The translations under genes were made by a program, and so were the position numbers. Below are positions 14,200 through 23,447 of a stretch of 33,969 nucleotides of DNA, piece after piece. Under the pieces are notes generated by a model. The model was not told the DNA's origin, did not search any database, and worked only from the letters and a program-made list of their open reading frames with translations. The stretch is from an uncultured Erysipelotrichaceae bacterium (lineage in GTDB: Bacteria > Bacillota_I > Bacilli_A > RFN20 > CAG-826), in assembly GCA_902773005.1 (NCBI GenBank), contig CACYCS010000021.1, positions 1 through 33,969 on the forward strand, read 5' to 3'. The stretch's first letter is position 1, and each line of letters starts with the position of its first letter.

Positions 14200-15180
14200 A
14201 TGATCACCCTGATTTATTCTAGTGAGGCCCAACTCGCCAAAAGGGCGTGCGACAGGCTCGTCAAAAAAACCTTGCCGGAACGCAACGAATGGAATTACAT
14301 CTCTTTCAACATGGCCGTGACCATGCTCAAAGAGCTTGCCTCCGAATGCGAATCCTTGCCCTTCATGGCCGACAAAAAGGTAGTGGTGGCCGATGATTGC
14401 GCCTTCCTAGCGAAATCCAAGACCAAATACAAATACCTCACTGACGATGTCCCGGAATCGTTAAGGGACTACGTTGACCACCCTAACGAAGTGGTGGACC
14501 TCTATCTCCTCGTCTATAGCGACACCTTGGATGAGAAGAATCCGATTGTCGATATCCTCAAGATGAGGAACGCGATCAAGGAAGTCGCGATCCCAAAGCC
14601 CGAGGAATGGATGGCTTACGCCACCAAATTCCTAGGCGCCAAGCGCATCAACATCGACAACAATGCATTGCTGGAGCTAGTTTCTAGGTCTAGCGGCGAT
14701 TATGGGGTATTCGCGAACGAGCTCGAGAAATACGCTTGCTTCGCTTCCCCTGGCGATACGATCCATCTCCATGACGTCGAATCCTTGACCGCCCCGAAGA
14801 TCGAAGAGAACGCCTATCAGATCTCAAACGCCCTCATGAAGAACGATGTGGCGCGCGCGATGGCAATCTACAAAGACCTCAAGACGTTTGGAGTGGAAGA
14901 AGTGCCCCTCATCGGCATGATCGCGGGGCAGATCCGCTTCTTGGAGCAGGTCTATTTCCTAGACGGCAAAGGCCTGCCAGCAAAGATGATCGCCGATGAA
15001 CTCAAAGCCAAGCCATTCCGCGTCGAGATGGCGTTAAGAAATCTCTACCGCGTGCCCCCTGGAGCGTTGGAGCGCATCACCGAAGAGCTTTATGAGGCCG
15101 ACAAAGCGATTCTTACCGGCAAGGCGACCCCGCGGTTCGCCTTTGAGCGGTTCCTCGCGAACTTCGATATCAGAAATTAG
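14200..15180 (+). CDS. holA: DNA polymerase III delta subunit
   Basis: Clamp-loader delta subunit that opens the beta sliding clamp. ATG 14200 gives MITLIYSSEAQLAKR, the usual HolA beginning; an upstream in-frame ATG at 14134 would add residues encoded by the promoter region. 326 aa. It shows the family layout: N-terminal AAA-like domain lacking a Walker A lysine, LTDDVPESLRDYVDHPNEVVDLYLLVY, the mid segment NALLELVSRSSGDYGVFANELEKYACF, and the C-terminal collar domain with MIAGQIRFLEQV. There is no Shine-Dalgarno, and the -10 box abuts the start. It converges with rpsT, sharing a bidirectional terminator. Confidence 0.92.
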   Translation: MITLIYSSEAQLAKRACDRLVKKTLPERNEWNYISFNMAVTMLKELASECESLPFMADKKVVVADDCAFLAKSKTKYKYLTDDVPESLRDYVDHPNEVVDLYLLVYSDTLDEKNPIVDILKMRNAIKEVAIPKPEEWMAYATKFLGAKRINIDNNALLELVSRSSGDYGVFANELEKYACFASPGDTIHLHDVESLTAPKIEENAYQISNALMKNDVARAMAIYKDLKTFGVEEVPLIGMIAGQIRFLEQVYFLDGKGLPAKMIADELKAKPFRVEMALRNLYRVPPGALERITEELYEADKAILTGKATPRFAFERFLANFDIRN

Positions 15181-15192
15181 GACAATAAACCT

Positions 15193-15220
15193 AAAAAGCA
15201 CGGACGTAGCCGTGCTTTTT
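15193..15220. terminator. Bidirectional terminator between holA and rpsT
   Basis: AAAAAGCACGG (15193-15203) and CCGTGCTTTTT (15210-15220) form a perfect 11-bp stem with a 6-nt loop. The A-tract on one side and the T-tract on the other serve both convergent genes. Confidence 0.93.
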
Positions 15221-15238
15221 ATGTACGCTATCTAGAAA

Positions 15239-15499
15239 TTAGAGAGCGGCGACGATGCGCTGAAGGTGGGCTTTTTTGCGATCGGCGGTGTTCTTGGCAT
15301 AGATGCCGAGCTGGGCATTCCTGTCGAGAAGGGAGATCGCGGCCTTGAGGAGTTCCTCGGCGGCTTTCTTGTCGCCAGCCTCGACGGCGGCCTCGACCTT
15401 CTTGATGGCGGTGCGGGTCTCGCTCTTGGCGGCGGCGTTGGCCTGACGCGCCTTCTCGTTGGTGCCGGCGCGCTTGATTTGGGATTTAATGTTTGGCAT
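15239..15499 (-). CDS. rpsT: 30S ribosomal protein S20
   Basis: 86 aa, highly basic and Ala/Lys-rich. MPNIKSQIKRAGTNEKARQA is the S20 N-terminus, and the C-terminal LLDRNAQLGIYAKNTADRKKAHL corresponds to the LDkaaskGvihkN.A.R.KSrL motif. It binds 16S rRNA early in 30S assembly. A Shine-Dalgarno AAAGGAAA precedes the ATG. Its own promoter lies at 15532-15560, and read-through from the acyl-AMP-ligase operon is also possible because no terminator is evident between them. The pairing holA/rpsT is conserved in Firmicutes. Confidence 0.97.
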   Translation of the reverse strand: MPNIKSQIKRAGTNEKARQANAAAKSETRTAIKKVEAAVEAGDKKAAEELLKAAISLLDRNAQLGIYAKNTADRKKAHLQRIVAAL

Positions 15500-15531
15500 T
15501 GTTTTCGATTTCCTTTTTTTGAAACGGGTTT

Positions 15532-15560
15532 ATATTAGCGTCCACGCGGTGATATCGCAA
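15532..15560 (-). promoter_or_regulatory. rpsT promoter
   Basis: On the reverse strand TTGCGA (15560-15555), a 17-bp spacer and TAATAT (15537-15532). Confidence 0.65.
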
Positions 15561-15590
15561 CCTTTTTTCGCGTGAGCGCGCATATATGAG

Positions 15591-17606
15591 TTATTTCGAG
15601 GGATGAGTGAGGTCGAGGATCTCCTTCGCGAAGTCGTTCGCGCAGGCGAGTTTTCCATATAGTTCCTCGGGGATTTCGACCTTGAATTCCTCGTCGAGCT
15701 TCTTGGCCATCTCGATGTAGCTCATCGAGTCGCCGCCGAGATCGGTCGTCCAGATCGCGTCTGGCGCGATCTTGAATTCAGGGAGGAGCAGCACCTTTGA
15801 GAAGGTCTTGATGACTTTCCCTAGGACTTCGGCGACTTCCTTTTGGTCATAGCCATCGAAGGAGACGACTTCCCTCTTCGGCCCTTCGAATCCGGTGAAT
15901 TCGCTTGAGCCTTTCTGGATCGCCTCTTTGATCAAGAACCTCTTGACCTTCATCGAGCCTGATAGTGGGAGTGGCTTCGTATCGATTAGGATCGTCTGGA
16001 CCTTCTTCTCGCTCGGCAATGTGTCATTGATTTTCTTGACGTCATCGTAGATTTTCTTTAACGATTCCTCGGACACCGAGTTATCGACCTCGCAGACCAA
16101 GGTGATCTTCTCTTCCGCTTCGCCGGGGAGCTTTGCCCCAAGGCAAACGACGTGGTTCAGGTTCTTGACGTCTTTGAAGTAGTACTCGATCTCGTCCGGG
16201 AAGACGTTCTCGCCATTGGTGAGGATGATCGTGTCCTTGATGCGGCCCTTGAGGTAGACCGATCCTTGGGCGTCCATCATCGCGATGTCGCCGGTATGGA
16301 AGTAGCCATCTTCAGAATTGACCCTTTTCAGCACTCCGCCGATGATCTCCCTTTCGTGGGTGATCGCCGACTTGATGAGAAGCTCGCCGGTTTGATTCCC
16401 GTCTTCATCGGTTCTGACATTATCGCCGCCGATCTTGTATTCGATGCCATAGAATGGCCGTCCGATCGAGCATTTTACACGCCGATTGACATCTGGGCTC
16501 ATCTCGACTGAGGTGATGCCGACTTCCGTCATGCCGAAACCGTTGTAGAGCGGATAGCCAAGTCCATTGATAAGAGCGCTGGTCTTGGGTGAGAGGAATC
16601 CGCCGCCGGAGATGCAATAGCGGACGTGGCTTCCAAGGATCTTCGATTGGAACACTTTCCTCACGATTCCCCAAGAGGCCATGCCGGCTTCCTTTTTAGT
16701 GATTTTGTTGGTGTTATAGGCGACGAGTTTGCTGAGCAGATCGCTTTTGTTCGGCCCCATCGATGCCGCTTGGCGGGTCACGCTCTGCGCGACGCCATCC
16801 CAAAGCATCGGGACGCTATAGACGTGGGTGCATTTGCCTTTCCTGACGGCATAGAGGATGTCGCTAGTGGCCATGGAGGAAGGATAGACGATGGTTTTGC
16901 CGTAATAGGCGTACCAGAGATAGACGGCGACGAAGCCGAAGATGTGGTGGAAGGGCAGCATCGCGAGATTCCTGATCGGGCCAGGATACATGAGGTCGAT
17001 CGTGGATTCGGGCATCGTGATGGAAGCGACGATCTGGGCGCAGAGGTTGCGTCCGGTATAGACCATCATCTTCGCGGCCCCGGTCGTGCCAGAGCTGCAG
17101 AAGATCACGTGGTTTGCCCAATCGGGCTGGAAGGAATAGTCGGTCTCTTGGTTCAAGACGTCATTCACCCGATACGACGGGACGCAGAATTCCTCTTCGT
17201 CATTGGCGATCAGCGCCTTGGCCTTGGCTTGGCGAAGCAAGTTGTCGGCATTGTCCTTCGCGAGCTTCGCATCGATCAATAAGACCGAATGCCCACACAT
17301 GAGCAAAGCCCAGAAAATCTCGGGCCAGCGCGGAGAATTCTTAAGTTTCAGCCCGACGATCGTCCCGGCTGGGATGCCAGAGAGGAGCTTCGCGAGCTTG
17401 CCGCTAGTGGTGTAGACGCGGTCCTTGAAGTCCTCGTAGGTCTTCTTGACGGGGCGTCCGGATTCATCGAAATAAATATAGGCAGTGGAAGAGGGGCAGC
17501 GCGAGACGATCGCGTTGTAGATATCCTCCATCTTTTGGGGCGTATCGAGTAGCTTTTTGGTCGCCGTCATGAAGGCGGCGACTTCTTTTTGACTATCTTT
17601 TCTCAT
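15591..17606 (-). CDS. Acyl-AMP ligase fused to a C-terminal acyl carrier protein domain
   Basis: 671 aa. The ANL adenylating domain has the P-loop FCSSGTTGAAKMM (about residue 170), YNGFGMTEVG, YFHTGD and GRIKDTIILTNGENVFPDEIE. The C-terminal sub-domain ends in SGSMKVKRF, carrying the likely catalytic Lys. Residues ~590-665 form a carrier domain with DLGGDSMSYIEMA, where the Ser of GDS (about 626) is the phosphopantetheine site. The protein would activate a carboxylic acid and load it on its own carrier; the substrate (fatty acid, aryl acid or amino acid) cannot be read from the sequence. Its ATG overlaps the stop of the cysE-like gene (ATGA, 17603-17606), so they form an operon. No condensation, reductase or thioesterase gene is adjacent. 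The final acceptor of the acyl group is unknown. Confidence 0.88.
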   Translation of the reverse strand: MRKDSQKEVAAFMTATKKLLDTPQKMEDIYNAIVSRCPSSTAYIYFDESGRPVKKTYEDFKDRVYTTSGKLAKLLSGIPAGTIVGLKLKNSPRWPEIFWALLMCGHSVLLIDAKLAKDNADNLLRQAKAKALIANDEEEFCVPSYRVNDVLNQETDYSFQPDWANHVIFCSSGTTGAAKMMVYTGRNLCAQIVASITMPESTIDLMYPGPIRNLAMLPFHHIFGFVAVYLWYAYYGKTIVYPSSMATSDILYAVRKGKCTHVYSVPMLWDGVAQSVTRQAASMGPNKSDLLSKLVAYNTNKITKKEAGMASWGIVRKVFQSKILGSHVRYCISGGGFLSPKTSALINGLGYPLYNGFGMTEVGITSVEMSPDVNRRVKCSIGRPFYGIEYKIGGDNVRTDEDGNQTGELLIKSAITHEREIIGGVLKRVNSEDGYFHTGDIAMMDAQGSVYLKGRIKDTIILTNGENVFPDEIEYYFKDVKNLNHVVCLGAKLPGEAEEKITLVCEVDNSVSEESLKKIYDDVKKINDTLPSEKKVQTILIDTKPLPLSGSMKVKRFLIKEAIQKGSSEFTGFEGPKREVVSFDGYDQKEVAEVLGKVIKTFSKVLLLPEFKIAPDAIWTTDLGGDSMSYIEMAKKLDEEFKVEIPEELYGKLACANDFAKEILDLTHPSK

Positions 17607-18166
17607 CTATCGAGGATTCCTTTCTTGTTTCGGCCAGGGATCTTCAGCTCGTCGGAGAAGGCGATGTCGCCTGCCTCGACGTCCTTTCTGATGACGGTGT
17701 TTGGGGCGATTTTGGCCCCGTCCCCGATTTTGATCGGGCCGAGCAATATGGCGCCTGCGCCCACCACGACGTCATTTCCGAGGGTGGGGTGGCGCTTGAC
17801 TTTCCGCGAACTGACCCCGCCGAGGGTCACTCCGTGATACAATGTGCAGTTGTCGCCGATTTCCGCGGTCTGGCCGATCACGACGTTCGAGCCGTGGTCG
17901 ATGAAGAGGTTACGGCCGATCTTGGCCTCGGGATGGATCTCGATGCCGGTGATGCGCTTCCCGCGCATCATGATCGCTTCCGCCAAAAACCTCCAGTGCC
18001 ACTTCACATAAAGGAAATGGGCGATTCGGTACCGCCTCATGATCCTGACCGAGGGATAAAGCCAGAAAACCGCCCATTTCGAAGAGGCCGCGGGGTCGCG
18101 GCGCATAATGGAATCAAGATAGCCCTCGGGCTTTCTTGCAGAGTGTTCTTGCTTATTCTTCGTCAT
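17603..18166 (-). CDS. cysE: Serine acetyltransferase-like left-handed beta-helix acyltransferase
   Basis: 187 aa. The N-terminal helices are short (YPSVRIMRRYRIAHFLYVKWHW), followed by hexapeptide repeats: ITGIEIHPEAKIGRNLFIDHGSNVVIGQTAEIGDN, then LYHGVTLGG and HPTLGNDVVVGAGAILLGPIKIGDGAKIAPNTVI. The His of FIDHG and of YHGVTLGG match CysE catalytic positions, so O-acetylation of serine with acetyl-CoA is the best family guess. The C-terminal tail (AFSDELKIPGRNKKGILDR) differs from the usual VVGxPGR..K ending. It is translationally coupled to the acyl-AMP ligase/carrier fusion instead of a cysteine synthase, which leaves open another acceptor. No Shine-Dalgarno is visible; a weak -10 (GATAGT on the reverse strand, 18183-18178) lies close to the start. 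Symbol is by resemblance. Confidence 0.78.
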   Translation of the reverse strand: MTKNKQEHSARKPEGYLDSIMRRDPAASSKWAVFWLYPSVRIMRRYRIAHFLYVKWHWRFLAEAIMMRGKRITGIEIHPEAKIGRNLFIDHGSNVVIGQTAEIGDNCTLYHGVTLGGVSSRKVKRHPTLGNDVVVGAGAILLGPIKIGDGAKIAPNTVIRKDVEAGDIAFSDELKIPGRNKKGILDR

Positions 18167-18224
18167 AAATGGCGATCACTATCGTGCGGTAACGCGTCGC
18201 GGGCGGACTAAACGCGCGCGACTG

Positions 18225-18233
18225 TGCTACAAT
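18225..18233 (+). promoter_or_regulatory. Extended -10 promoter of fmt
   Basis: TGCTACAAT, an extended -10 with hexamer TACAAT (18228-18233), about 45 nt before ATG 18279. It lies in a 106-bp divergent spacer shared with the cysE-like gene. Confidence 0.6.
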
Positions 18234-18278
18234 CTAAACCATACGGCGCAAAATTGCAACTAAACGGGAGGAGTGGCC

Positions 18279-19220
18279 ATGAAAGCATTCAACGACATCA
18301 GCGAAGCAAAGATCATCTATATGGGGACTCCCGAGATATCGGCGGAGGTGTTTTCCTCTTTGATCGAGGCGGGATTCCATTTCGTCGCGGCGATCACCAA
18401 TGAGGATAAGCCAGTTGGAAGAAGCCATGAACCTCAGCCGACTCCGGTCAAAAAAGTGGCACTGGAGCACGGGATTCCCGTATTTCAGCCCCATAGGATT
18501 CGCTTGGAGAACGACTTCCTGAAAGAGATTCCCTGCGATCTGATCCTCACGATGGCGTATGGGCAAATCGTCCCTTTAGAGGTTTTGAAGCATCCGAAAT
18601 ACGGCTGCTTGAACCTCCACGGATCATTGCTTCCGAAGTATCGCGGCGCCGCCCCGATGCAAAGGGCGATCATGGACGGAGAAAAAGAAACCGGGGCCAC
18701 CCTCATGGAAATGGTTGAGGAAATGGATGCCGGAAGGATGTATGCGAAAGTGAGCTTCCCGATTGAGGAAAGCGATAATTACGAGTCCGTCTGCAAGAAG
18801 ATGGCGGCCGCTGCTTCTAAGGCTGCGATTGACAATATTTTAAAATACTTGAACGGGGAGCTTCCTGGCGTTCCGCAAAATGAAGAACAAGTGACTTTCG
18901 CCGCGAAGATCCTCCCTGAGGATGAGCATTTGCCACTAGATTTGACTCCGGAACAAACGATTCGCTACATCAACGCGCTTTCCCCGAAGCCCGGCGCCTA
19001 TTTGAACCTAAAGGGCAAGAAGCTCAAAATCCTTTCGGCAAAGCCTTATCAAGGCAAAGGCGAAAAAGGCGAAATCATCCTCGCGAAGAAGGGATTAGCC
19101 ATCGCGACACTAAGCGGGGCGATAGAGATATTAACCTTGCAGCCCGAAGGCAAAAAGCCGATGGGCGCTAAGGATTTCGTAAACGGGAACCCGAATTTGC
19201 TCGGAGAAAGGCTCGATTAG
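18279..19220 (+). CDS. fmt: Methionyl-tRNA formyltransferase
   Basis: Formylates initiator Met-tRNA with 10-formyl-tetrahydrofolate. ATG 18279 is chosen since GGGAGGAG (18266-18273) sits 5 nt upstream, while the GTG at 18273 overlaps that sequence. 313 aa. The Rossmann start KIIYMGTPEISAEVFSSLIEAG, the catalytic block LNLHGSLLPKYRGAAPMQRAIMDGEKETGATL (Asn, His and, downstream, the Asp of EEMDAGRMY) and the C-terminal OB domain (INALSPKPGAYL) are all present. It heads an operon with the helicase (3-nt gap) and probably lepA. A folate pathway and formylated initiation are implied. Confidence 0.96.
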   Translation: MKAFNDISEAKIIYMGTPEISAEVFSSLIEAGFHFVAAITNEDKPVGRSHEPQPTPVKKVALEHGIPVFQPHRIRLENDFLKEIPCDLILTMAYGQIVPLEVLKHPKYGCLNLHGSLLPKYRGAAPMQRAIMDGEKETGATLMEMVEEMDAGRMYAKVSFPIEESDNYESVCKKMAAAASKAAIDNILKYLNGELPGVPQNEEQVTFAAKILPEDEHLPLDLTPEQTIRYINALSPKPGAYLNLKGKKLKILSAKPYQGKGEKGEIILAKKGLAIATLSGAIEILTLQPEGKKPMGAKDFVNGNPNLLGERLD

Positions 19221-19223
19221 ATA

Positions 19224-21569
19224 ATGGCGAAGCGGACGATTTCGCTATCGGTGCACCAACTGGTGGATTTTTTGCTGCGCACCGGCGATATCGATGACCG
19301 CGTCTACAATCAGGATACCATGCAGATGGGCTCGATCCTCCATGCGCGCTTCCAGAAGTCGCAGGGAAACGATTACCTGTCCGAGATTCCGTTAGAGGAG
19401 ACTTTCGAAAGGCCTGGCGGAATCATAAAGCTACAAGGCCGAGCGGATGGCATCATCGTCGGGGAGGATTATCCTATCATCGACGAAATCAAGTCCACGG
19501 TCGCGCCCCTCCATACCTTCGCCCAAGAGCAAAAGGAATGGCATCTGGGGCAAGCGCTTTGCTACGCGGTCATGTACCTTCATAAGATCGGCGGGCAGAA
19601 AGTGGGGGTGCGCCTCACTTACCTTTCGCAAGGAAGCGACGAGCAGCTCGTCAAGAACCACGTCTTCACCTTGGAAACAGCCGAGAAGAAGGTCGAGGGC
19701 TACATGGATGACTACCTCGCCTTCAAGGAACGTTATTTCTCCCATTGCAAGCAGCGCGACGCGAGCGCCAAAAAGCTCGAATTCCCTTATCCCCGTTTCC
19801 GCGCCGGGCAAAGGGAGCTCGCGAAATACGCGTTTGGGGCGATTGAAAAACGCGAGATCTTCTTCGCCGAGGCGCCAACGGGAATCGGCAAGACGATGTC
19901 GGTGCTTTTCCCAGCCGTCAAAAGCCTAAAGGAAGGAAAGCGCGACAAGATCTTCTATCTGACCGCCAAAACCACTGGAGCGATCGCCGCCTATCAAGCG
20001 GTGGGCGAACTTCAGGAGCACGGCCTAGATATCCGCGACTCTACGCTAGTCGCCAAAGAGAAGCTGTGCCTTAGCAAAGGCACGGCCTGCAATCCTGATG
20101 AATGCCCCTATGCGAAGGGGTACTTCACGAAGCTCAAGCCTCTGATCAAGGAAGTGGTGGATTCAGGAAAAAGATTCGATCAGGAGACGATTTTAGAATA
20201 TTGCATCCCGGCCGCGGTTTGCCCATTCGAATTCCAGCTTGACCTATCGGAATGGGCCGATGTCGTGATCTGCGACTACAATTACCTATTCGACCCGATT
20301 GTCCATCTGGAGCGTTATTTTGATTTCACGGCCGATCCTAGCACCTATATCGCTTTGGTCGATGAAGCGCATAACCTCGTGGAACGCGGGAGGTCAATGT
20401 ATTCGGCTGAGTTCTCCCTTGGCAAGGTCCGCGAAGCGAAGAAGAGCCTCAAAGGCAAGGAATTCGCTTCCTTGAAAAGAGCGCTCACCAAGCTCGAGAA
20501 AGCCATCGACGCGATCGTGCCGTTTGAAAATGGGCACGAGGTTTTGGATTCGGTGCCTGGGGAAATCGAGGAGGCCCTCCAATCGATCAAGCGGGCCCAG
20601 CAGAAGCACGGCAAAGACAAAAAGCCGCACCCGACCGAGGAATTCCTCGAAATCGCTAGGGAGGGCAACCGCTATTTGAGGCTCATCGCGGAATACATGG
20701 GAACAAGGTATCGGGCGTATGTCTCTAGACGCGGCGAAGCGGCGGAATACCATCTTCTTTGCGTGGATCCTTCCCCATTCCTATTAGAGACTTTGAAGCG
20801 GCTTAATAGCGCCATCATCTTCTCGGCCACGATGTCGCCGATCTCCTATTACATGGATGCGATTTTAGGCACCGAGGACAAGCCTTTCCTCCTTTTGCCT
20901 TCCCCATTCGACAAAGGGAACTTCAAGGTGCTTCTCGCCCCGAAGATCAGCGTCAGGTACAAAGACCGCCAGAAAAGCTACCCCGAAGTCGCGAGTTACC
21001 TCCATGAATTCGTCAGTGGCAAAACCGGGAATTACTTCATTTATTTCCCGTCCTATGAATACATGGAAAACATTCGGCCATTCCTTGATTTCAATGATGC
21101 GGATGTCTATTTCCAAGACCGTTCCATGACCCATATCGAGCGTCAGGAATTCCTGATGAATTTCCTTCCGAATCCTAGCAAAACCGCGGTTGGCCTATTG
21201 ATCGTCGGCGGAGCCTTCAGCGAGGGCGTCGACCTCGTCGATGACCGATTGATCGGCGTCGCGGTGGTGGGAGTAGGGCTTGCCCAAATCTCTCCCGAGA
21301 ACGAAGTCATCCGCGAATTCCGCGACCAAGAGGGAGGAGATGGTTTCTCCTTCGCCTACAAAGACCCCGGCATGAACAAAGTCATGCAGGCGGTGGGGCG
21401 AGTGATTCGCAGCGAAACCGACGTCGGTGCGGCATTGCTCATCGATGACCGCTACATGAAAGAAGAGTACCGCGCTTTCTTCGCGAGAACCTATCGCGAC
21501 TACGAAGTCGTCCTCGATCCGTTAGAAATCGGACCGATCCTAAAGGATTTCTATGGCCGAGAAGGCTAG
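19224..21569 (+). CDS. XPD/DinG-like Fe-S DNA helicase with N-terminal PD-(D/E)XK nuclease domain
   Basis: 781 aa. Residues ~30-120 have a RecB/Cas4-like nuclease pattern: MGSILHARF, GRADGI, IIDEIKST and LGQALCYA, that is the H...D...ExK...Q order. The superfamily 2 helicase follows: Walker A AEAPTGIGKT at about 213-222, DEAH box ALVDEAHNL at about 375, IFSATMSP, GAFSEGVDL and QAVGRVIRSETDVG (motif VI). Cys residues at ~281, 289, 293 and ~332 fit the four ligands of the XPD-type 4Fe-4S cluster. It should be a 5'-3' helicase acting on forked or damaged DNA with an attached nuclease. It starts 3 nt after the fmt stop. Similar nuclease-helicase proteins are found across Firmicutes, usually without a symbol. 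The exact pathway is not known. Confidence 0.87.
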   Translation: MAKRTISLSVHQLVDFLLRTGDIDDRVYNQDTMQMGSILHARFQKSQGNDYLSEIPLEETFERPGGIIKLQGRADGIIVGEDYPIIDEIKSTVAPLHTFAQEQKEWHLGQALCYAVMYLHKIGGQKVGVRLTYLSQGSDEQLVKNHVFTLETAEKKVEGYMDDYLAFKERYFSHCKQRDASAKKLEFPYPRFRAGQRELAKYAFGAIEKREIFFAEAPTGIGKTMSVLFPAVKSLKEGKRDKIFYLTAKTTGAIAAYQAVGELQEHGLDIRDSTLVAKEKLCLSKGTACNPDECPYAKGYFTKLKPLIKEVVDSGKRFDQETILEYCIPAAVCPFEFQLDLSEWADVVICDYNYLFDPIVHLERYFDFTADPSTYIALVDEAHNLVERGRSMYSAEFSLGKVREAKKSLKGKEFASLKRALTKLEKAIDAIVPFENGHEVLDSVPGEIEEALQSIKRAQQKHGKDKKPHPTEEFLEIAREGNRYLRLIAEYMGTRYRAYVSRRGEAAEYHLLCVDPSPFLLETLKRLNSAIIFSATMSPISYYMDAILGTEDKPFLLLPSPFDKGNFKVLLAPKISVRYKDRQKSYPEVASYLHEFVSGKTGNYFIYFPSYEYMENIRPFLDFNDADVYFQDRSMTHIERQEFLMNFLPNPSKTAVGLLIVGGAFSEGVDLVDDRLIGVAVVGVGLAQISPENEVIREFRDQEGGDGFSFAYKDPGMNKVMQAVGRVIRSETDVGAALLIDDRYMKEEYRAFFARTYRDYEVVLDPLEIGPILKDFYGREG

Positions 21570-21576
21570 AAATCAC

Positions 21577-21582
21577 TATAAT
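21577..21582 (+). promoter_or_regulatory. -10 box of lepA
   Basis: Perfect TATAAT in the 27-nt gap after the helicase gene. The expected start near G21589 leaves a leader of only about 8 nt, without a Shine-Dalgarno. No good -35 is visible, so read-through from upstream is also possible. Confidence 0.5.
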
Positions 21583-21596
21583 TCACCCGTTAATCT

Positions 21597-23411
21597 ATGC
21601 CATTCGATCAATCACACATCAGAAACTTCTCGATCATCGCCCACATCGACCATGGGAAAAGCACCTTGGCCGACAGGATTTTGGAATTGACCGGGACGGT
21701 CGATAAACGCGAAATGAAAGCCCAGATCCTTGACTCGATGGACCTCGAGCGCGAGAGGGGCATCACGATCAAATTGAACGCCGTCACCGTGAGTTATACC
21801 GCCCCCGATGGCGAGAAATACATCTATAACCTCATCGACACCCCGGGGCACGTCGACTTCACTTACGAAGTGAGCAGAAGCCTCGCCGCCTGCGAAGGCG
21901 CCTTGCTTGTCGTCGATGCGACCCAAGGCGTGCAAGCCCAGACTTTGGCGAACGTCTACCTCGCGGTCGATAATGACCTAGCGATCCTCCCCGTCATCAA
22001 CAAAGTCGATCTCCCCAGCGCGATGCCAGAGCTCGTGAAAAACGAGATGGAGGAGCGGATTGGAATCGATTGCACCGATGCTTCCTTGGTTTCTGCGAAA
22101 ACAGGAATGGGAGTGGAGGACGTGCTTGAGAAAATCGCGCTTCTAGTTCCGCCTCCTGGCGGATCGATAGATGCTCCCTTGCAGGCGCTCATCTTCGATA
22201 GCTATTACGATTCCTATCGCGGGGTCATCGTCATGATCCGCATCAAAAACGGGTCGGTGAAGCCCGGCGATACCATTCGTCTCATGCACTCGAAGAAGTC
22301 CTACCTTGTGACTGAGGTCGGCATCAGGACGCCCGACGAAATCAAGACCGCATCGCTAGATTGCGGCGAGGTCGGATATCTGGCGGCCCAGATCAAGGAC
22401 ATCCGCGACGTCTTCCCGGGCGAAACGATCACCCTCGACAGCAACCCGGCCGAGGAGGCGCTTCCTGGATATCGCAAGATCTCCCCGATGGTCTATTGCG
22501 GGCTTTATCCCGTCGATTCGAAAGAATACCAAAACCTCAAGGACGCGCTTGAGAAGCTGTGCCTGAACGATGCTTCTTTGCTTTTTGAACCCGAGACCTC
22601 CCAAGCGCTCGGATTTGGCTTCCGGTGCGGCTTTTTGGGCTTGCTCCATATGGACGTCATCCAAGAGAGATTGGAGCGCGAATACAATCTGAACCTGATT
22701 CTGACCGCTCCTAGCGTCGTCTATCGCATCAAGCTTAGCGGCGGCAAGGAGATCATGATATCCAACCCCTCCGAATTGCCCGACCTTTCCTCGGTCGTGG
22801 CGATCGAAGAGCCTTTCGTCGAAGCCAAAATCATGTCGCCAAAGGAATTCGTCGGCCCGATCATGGAACTTTGCCAAGACAGGCGCGGCGTCTACCGCGA
22901 CCTCGAGTATTTCGATGACACGAGGGTCATCGTGAAATACGATCTCCCCCTAAGCGAGATCATCTACAATTTCTTCGATAAGCTCAAAAGCTACACGAAG
23001 GGATACGCGAGCTTAGACTATGAGCTGACCGATTACCGCAAGAGCGATCTCTGCAAGATGGATATCCTCCTAAATGGCCAGCAGATCGACGCTTTAAGCT
23101 CAATCGTCTATCGTCCTAGCGCGTATCATCGCGGCCTAGCGATCGTTTCCAAGCTCAAATCGATCATCCCAAGGCAGCAATTCGAAGTGCCGGTCCAAGC
23201 CGCGATCGGCGGCAAGGTCATCGCGCGCGCCGACATCAAGTCGATGCGCAAGGACGTTTTGGCCAAGTGCTATGGCGGCGACATCTCGCGCAAGAAGAAG
23301 TTGCTCGAGAAGCAGAAGGAAGGTAAGAAGAGGATGAAGGCCATCGGAGCGGTGGAAGTGCCGCAAGAAGCCTTCATGTCCGTCCTTTCTATCGATGACG
23401 ACGGGAAATAA
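21597..23411 (+). CDS. lepA: Elongation factor 4 (LepA)
   Basis: Ribosome-associated GTPase that back-translocates or remodels stalled ribosomes. 604 aa, full length. G1 [10 protein letters not shown] at residues ~15-24, switch [12 protein letters not shown]3 DTPGHVDF, G4 NKVDLP and G5 SAKTG are all intact. The LepA-specific C-terminal domain is present, ending in [51 protein letters not shown] agrees with ATG 21597. In many Firmicutes hemW follows directly; here two genes intervene. Confidence 0.97.
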   Translation: MPFDQSHIRNFSIIAHIDHGKSTLADRILELTGTVDKREMKAQILDSMDLERERGITIKLNAVTVSYTAPDGEKYIYNLIDTPGHVDFTYEVSRSLAACEGALLVVDATQGVQAQTLANVYLAVDNDLAILPVINKVDLPSAMPELVKNEMEERIGIDCTDASLVSAKTGMGVEDVLEKIALLVPPPGGSIDAPLQALIFDSYYDSYRGVIVMIRIKNGSVKPGDTIRLMHSKKSYLVTEVGIRTPDEIKTASLDCGEVGYLAAQIKDIRDVFPGETITLDSNPAEEALPGYRKISPMVYCGLYPVDSKEYQNLKDALEKLCLNDASLLFEPETSQALGFGFRCGFLGLLHMDVIQERLEREYNLNLILTAPSVVYRIKLSGGKEIMISNPSELPDLSSVVAIEEPFVEAKIMSPKEFVGPIMELCQDRRGVYRDLEYFDDTRVIVKYDLPLSEIIYNFFDKLKSYTKGYASLDYELTDYRKSDLCKMDILLNGQQIDALSSIVYRPSAYHRGLAIVSKLKSIIPRQQFEVPVQAAIGGKVIARADIKSMRKDVLAKCYGGDISRKKKLLEKQKEGKKRMKAIGAVEVPQEAFMSVLSIDDDGK

Positions 23412-23447
23412 TTGTATTTTCAGTCTATAAAATTAGTAGATTTTTGG

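Noticed and set aside
16626-17282. 218-codon forward frame inside the acyl-AMP ligase gene
   Set aside because: The reverse-strand product has all adenylation motifs; the forward frame is a mirror of codon bias.
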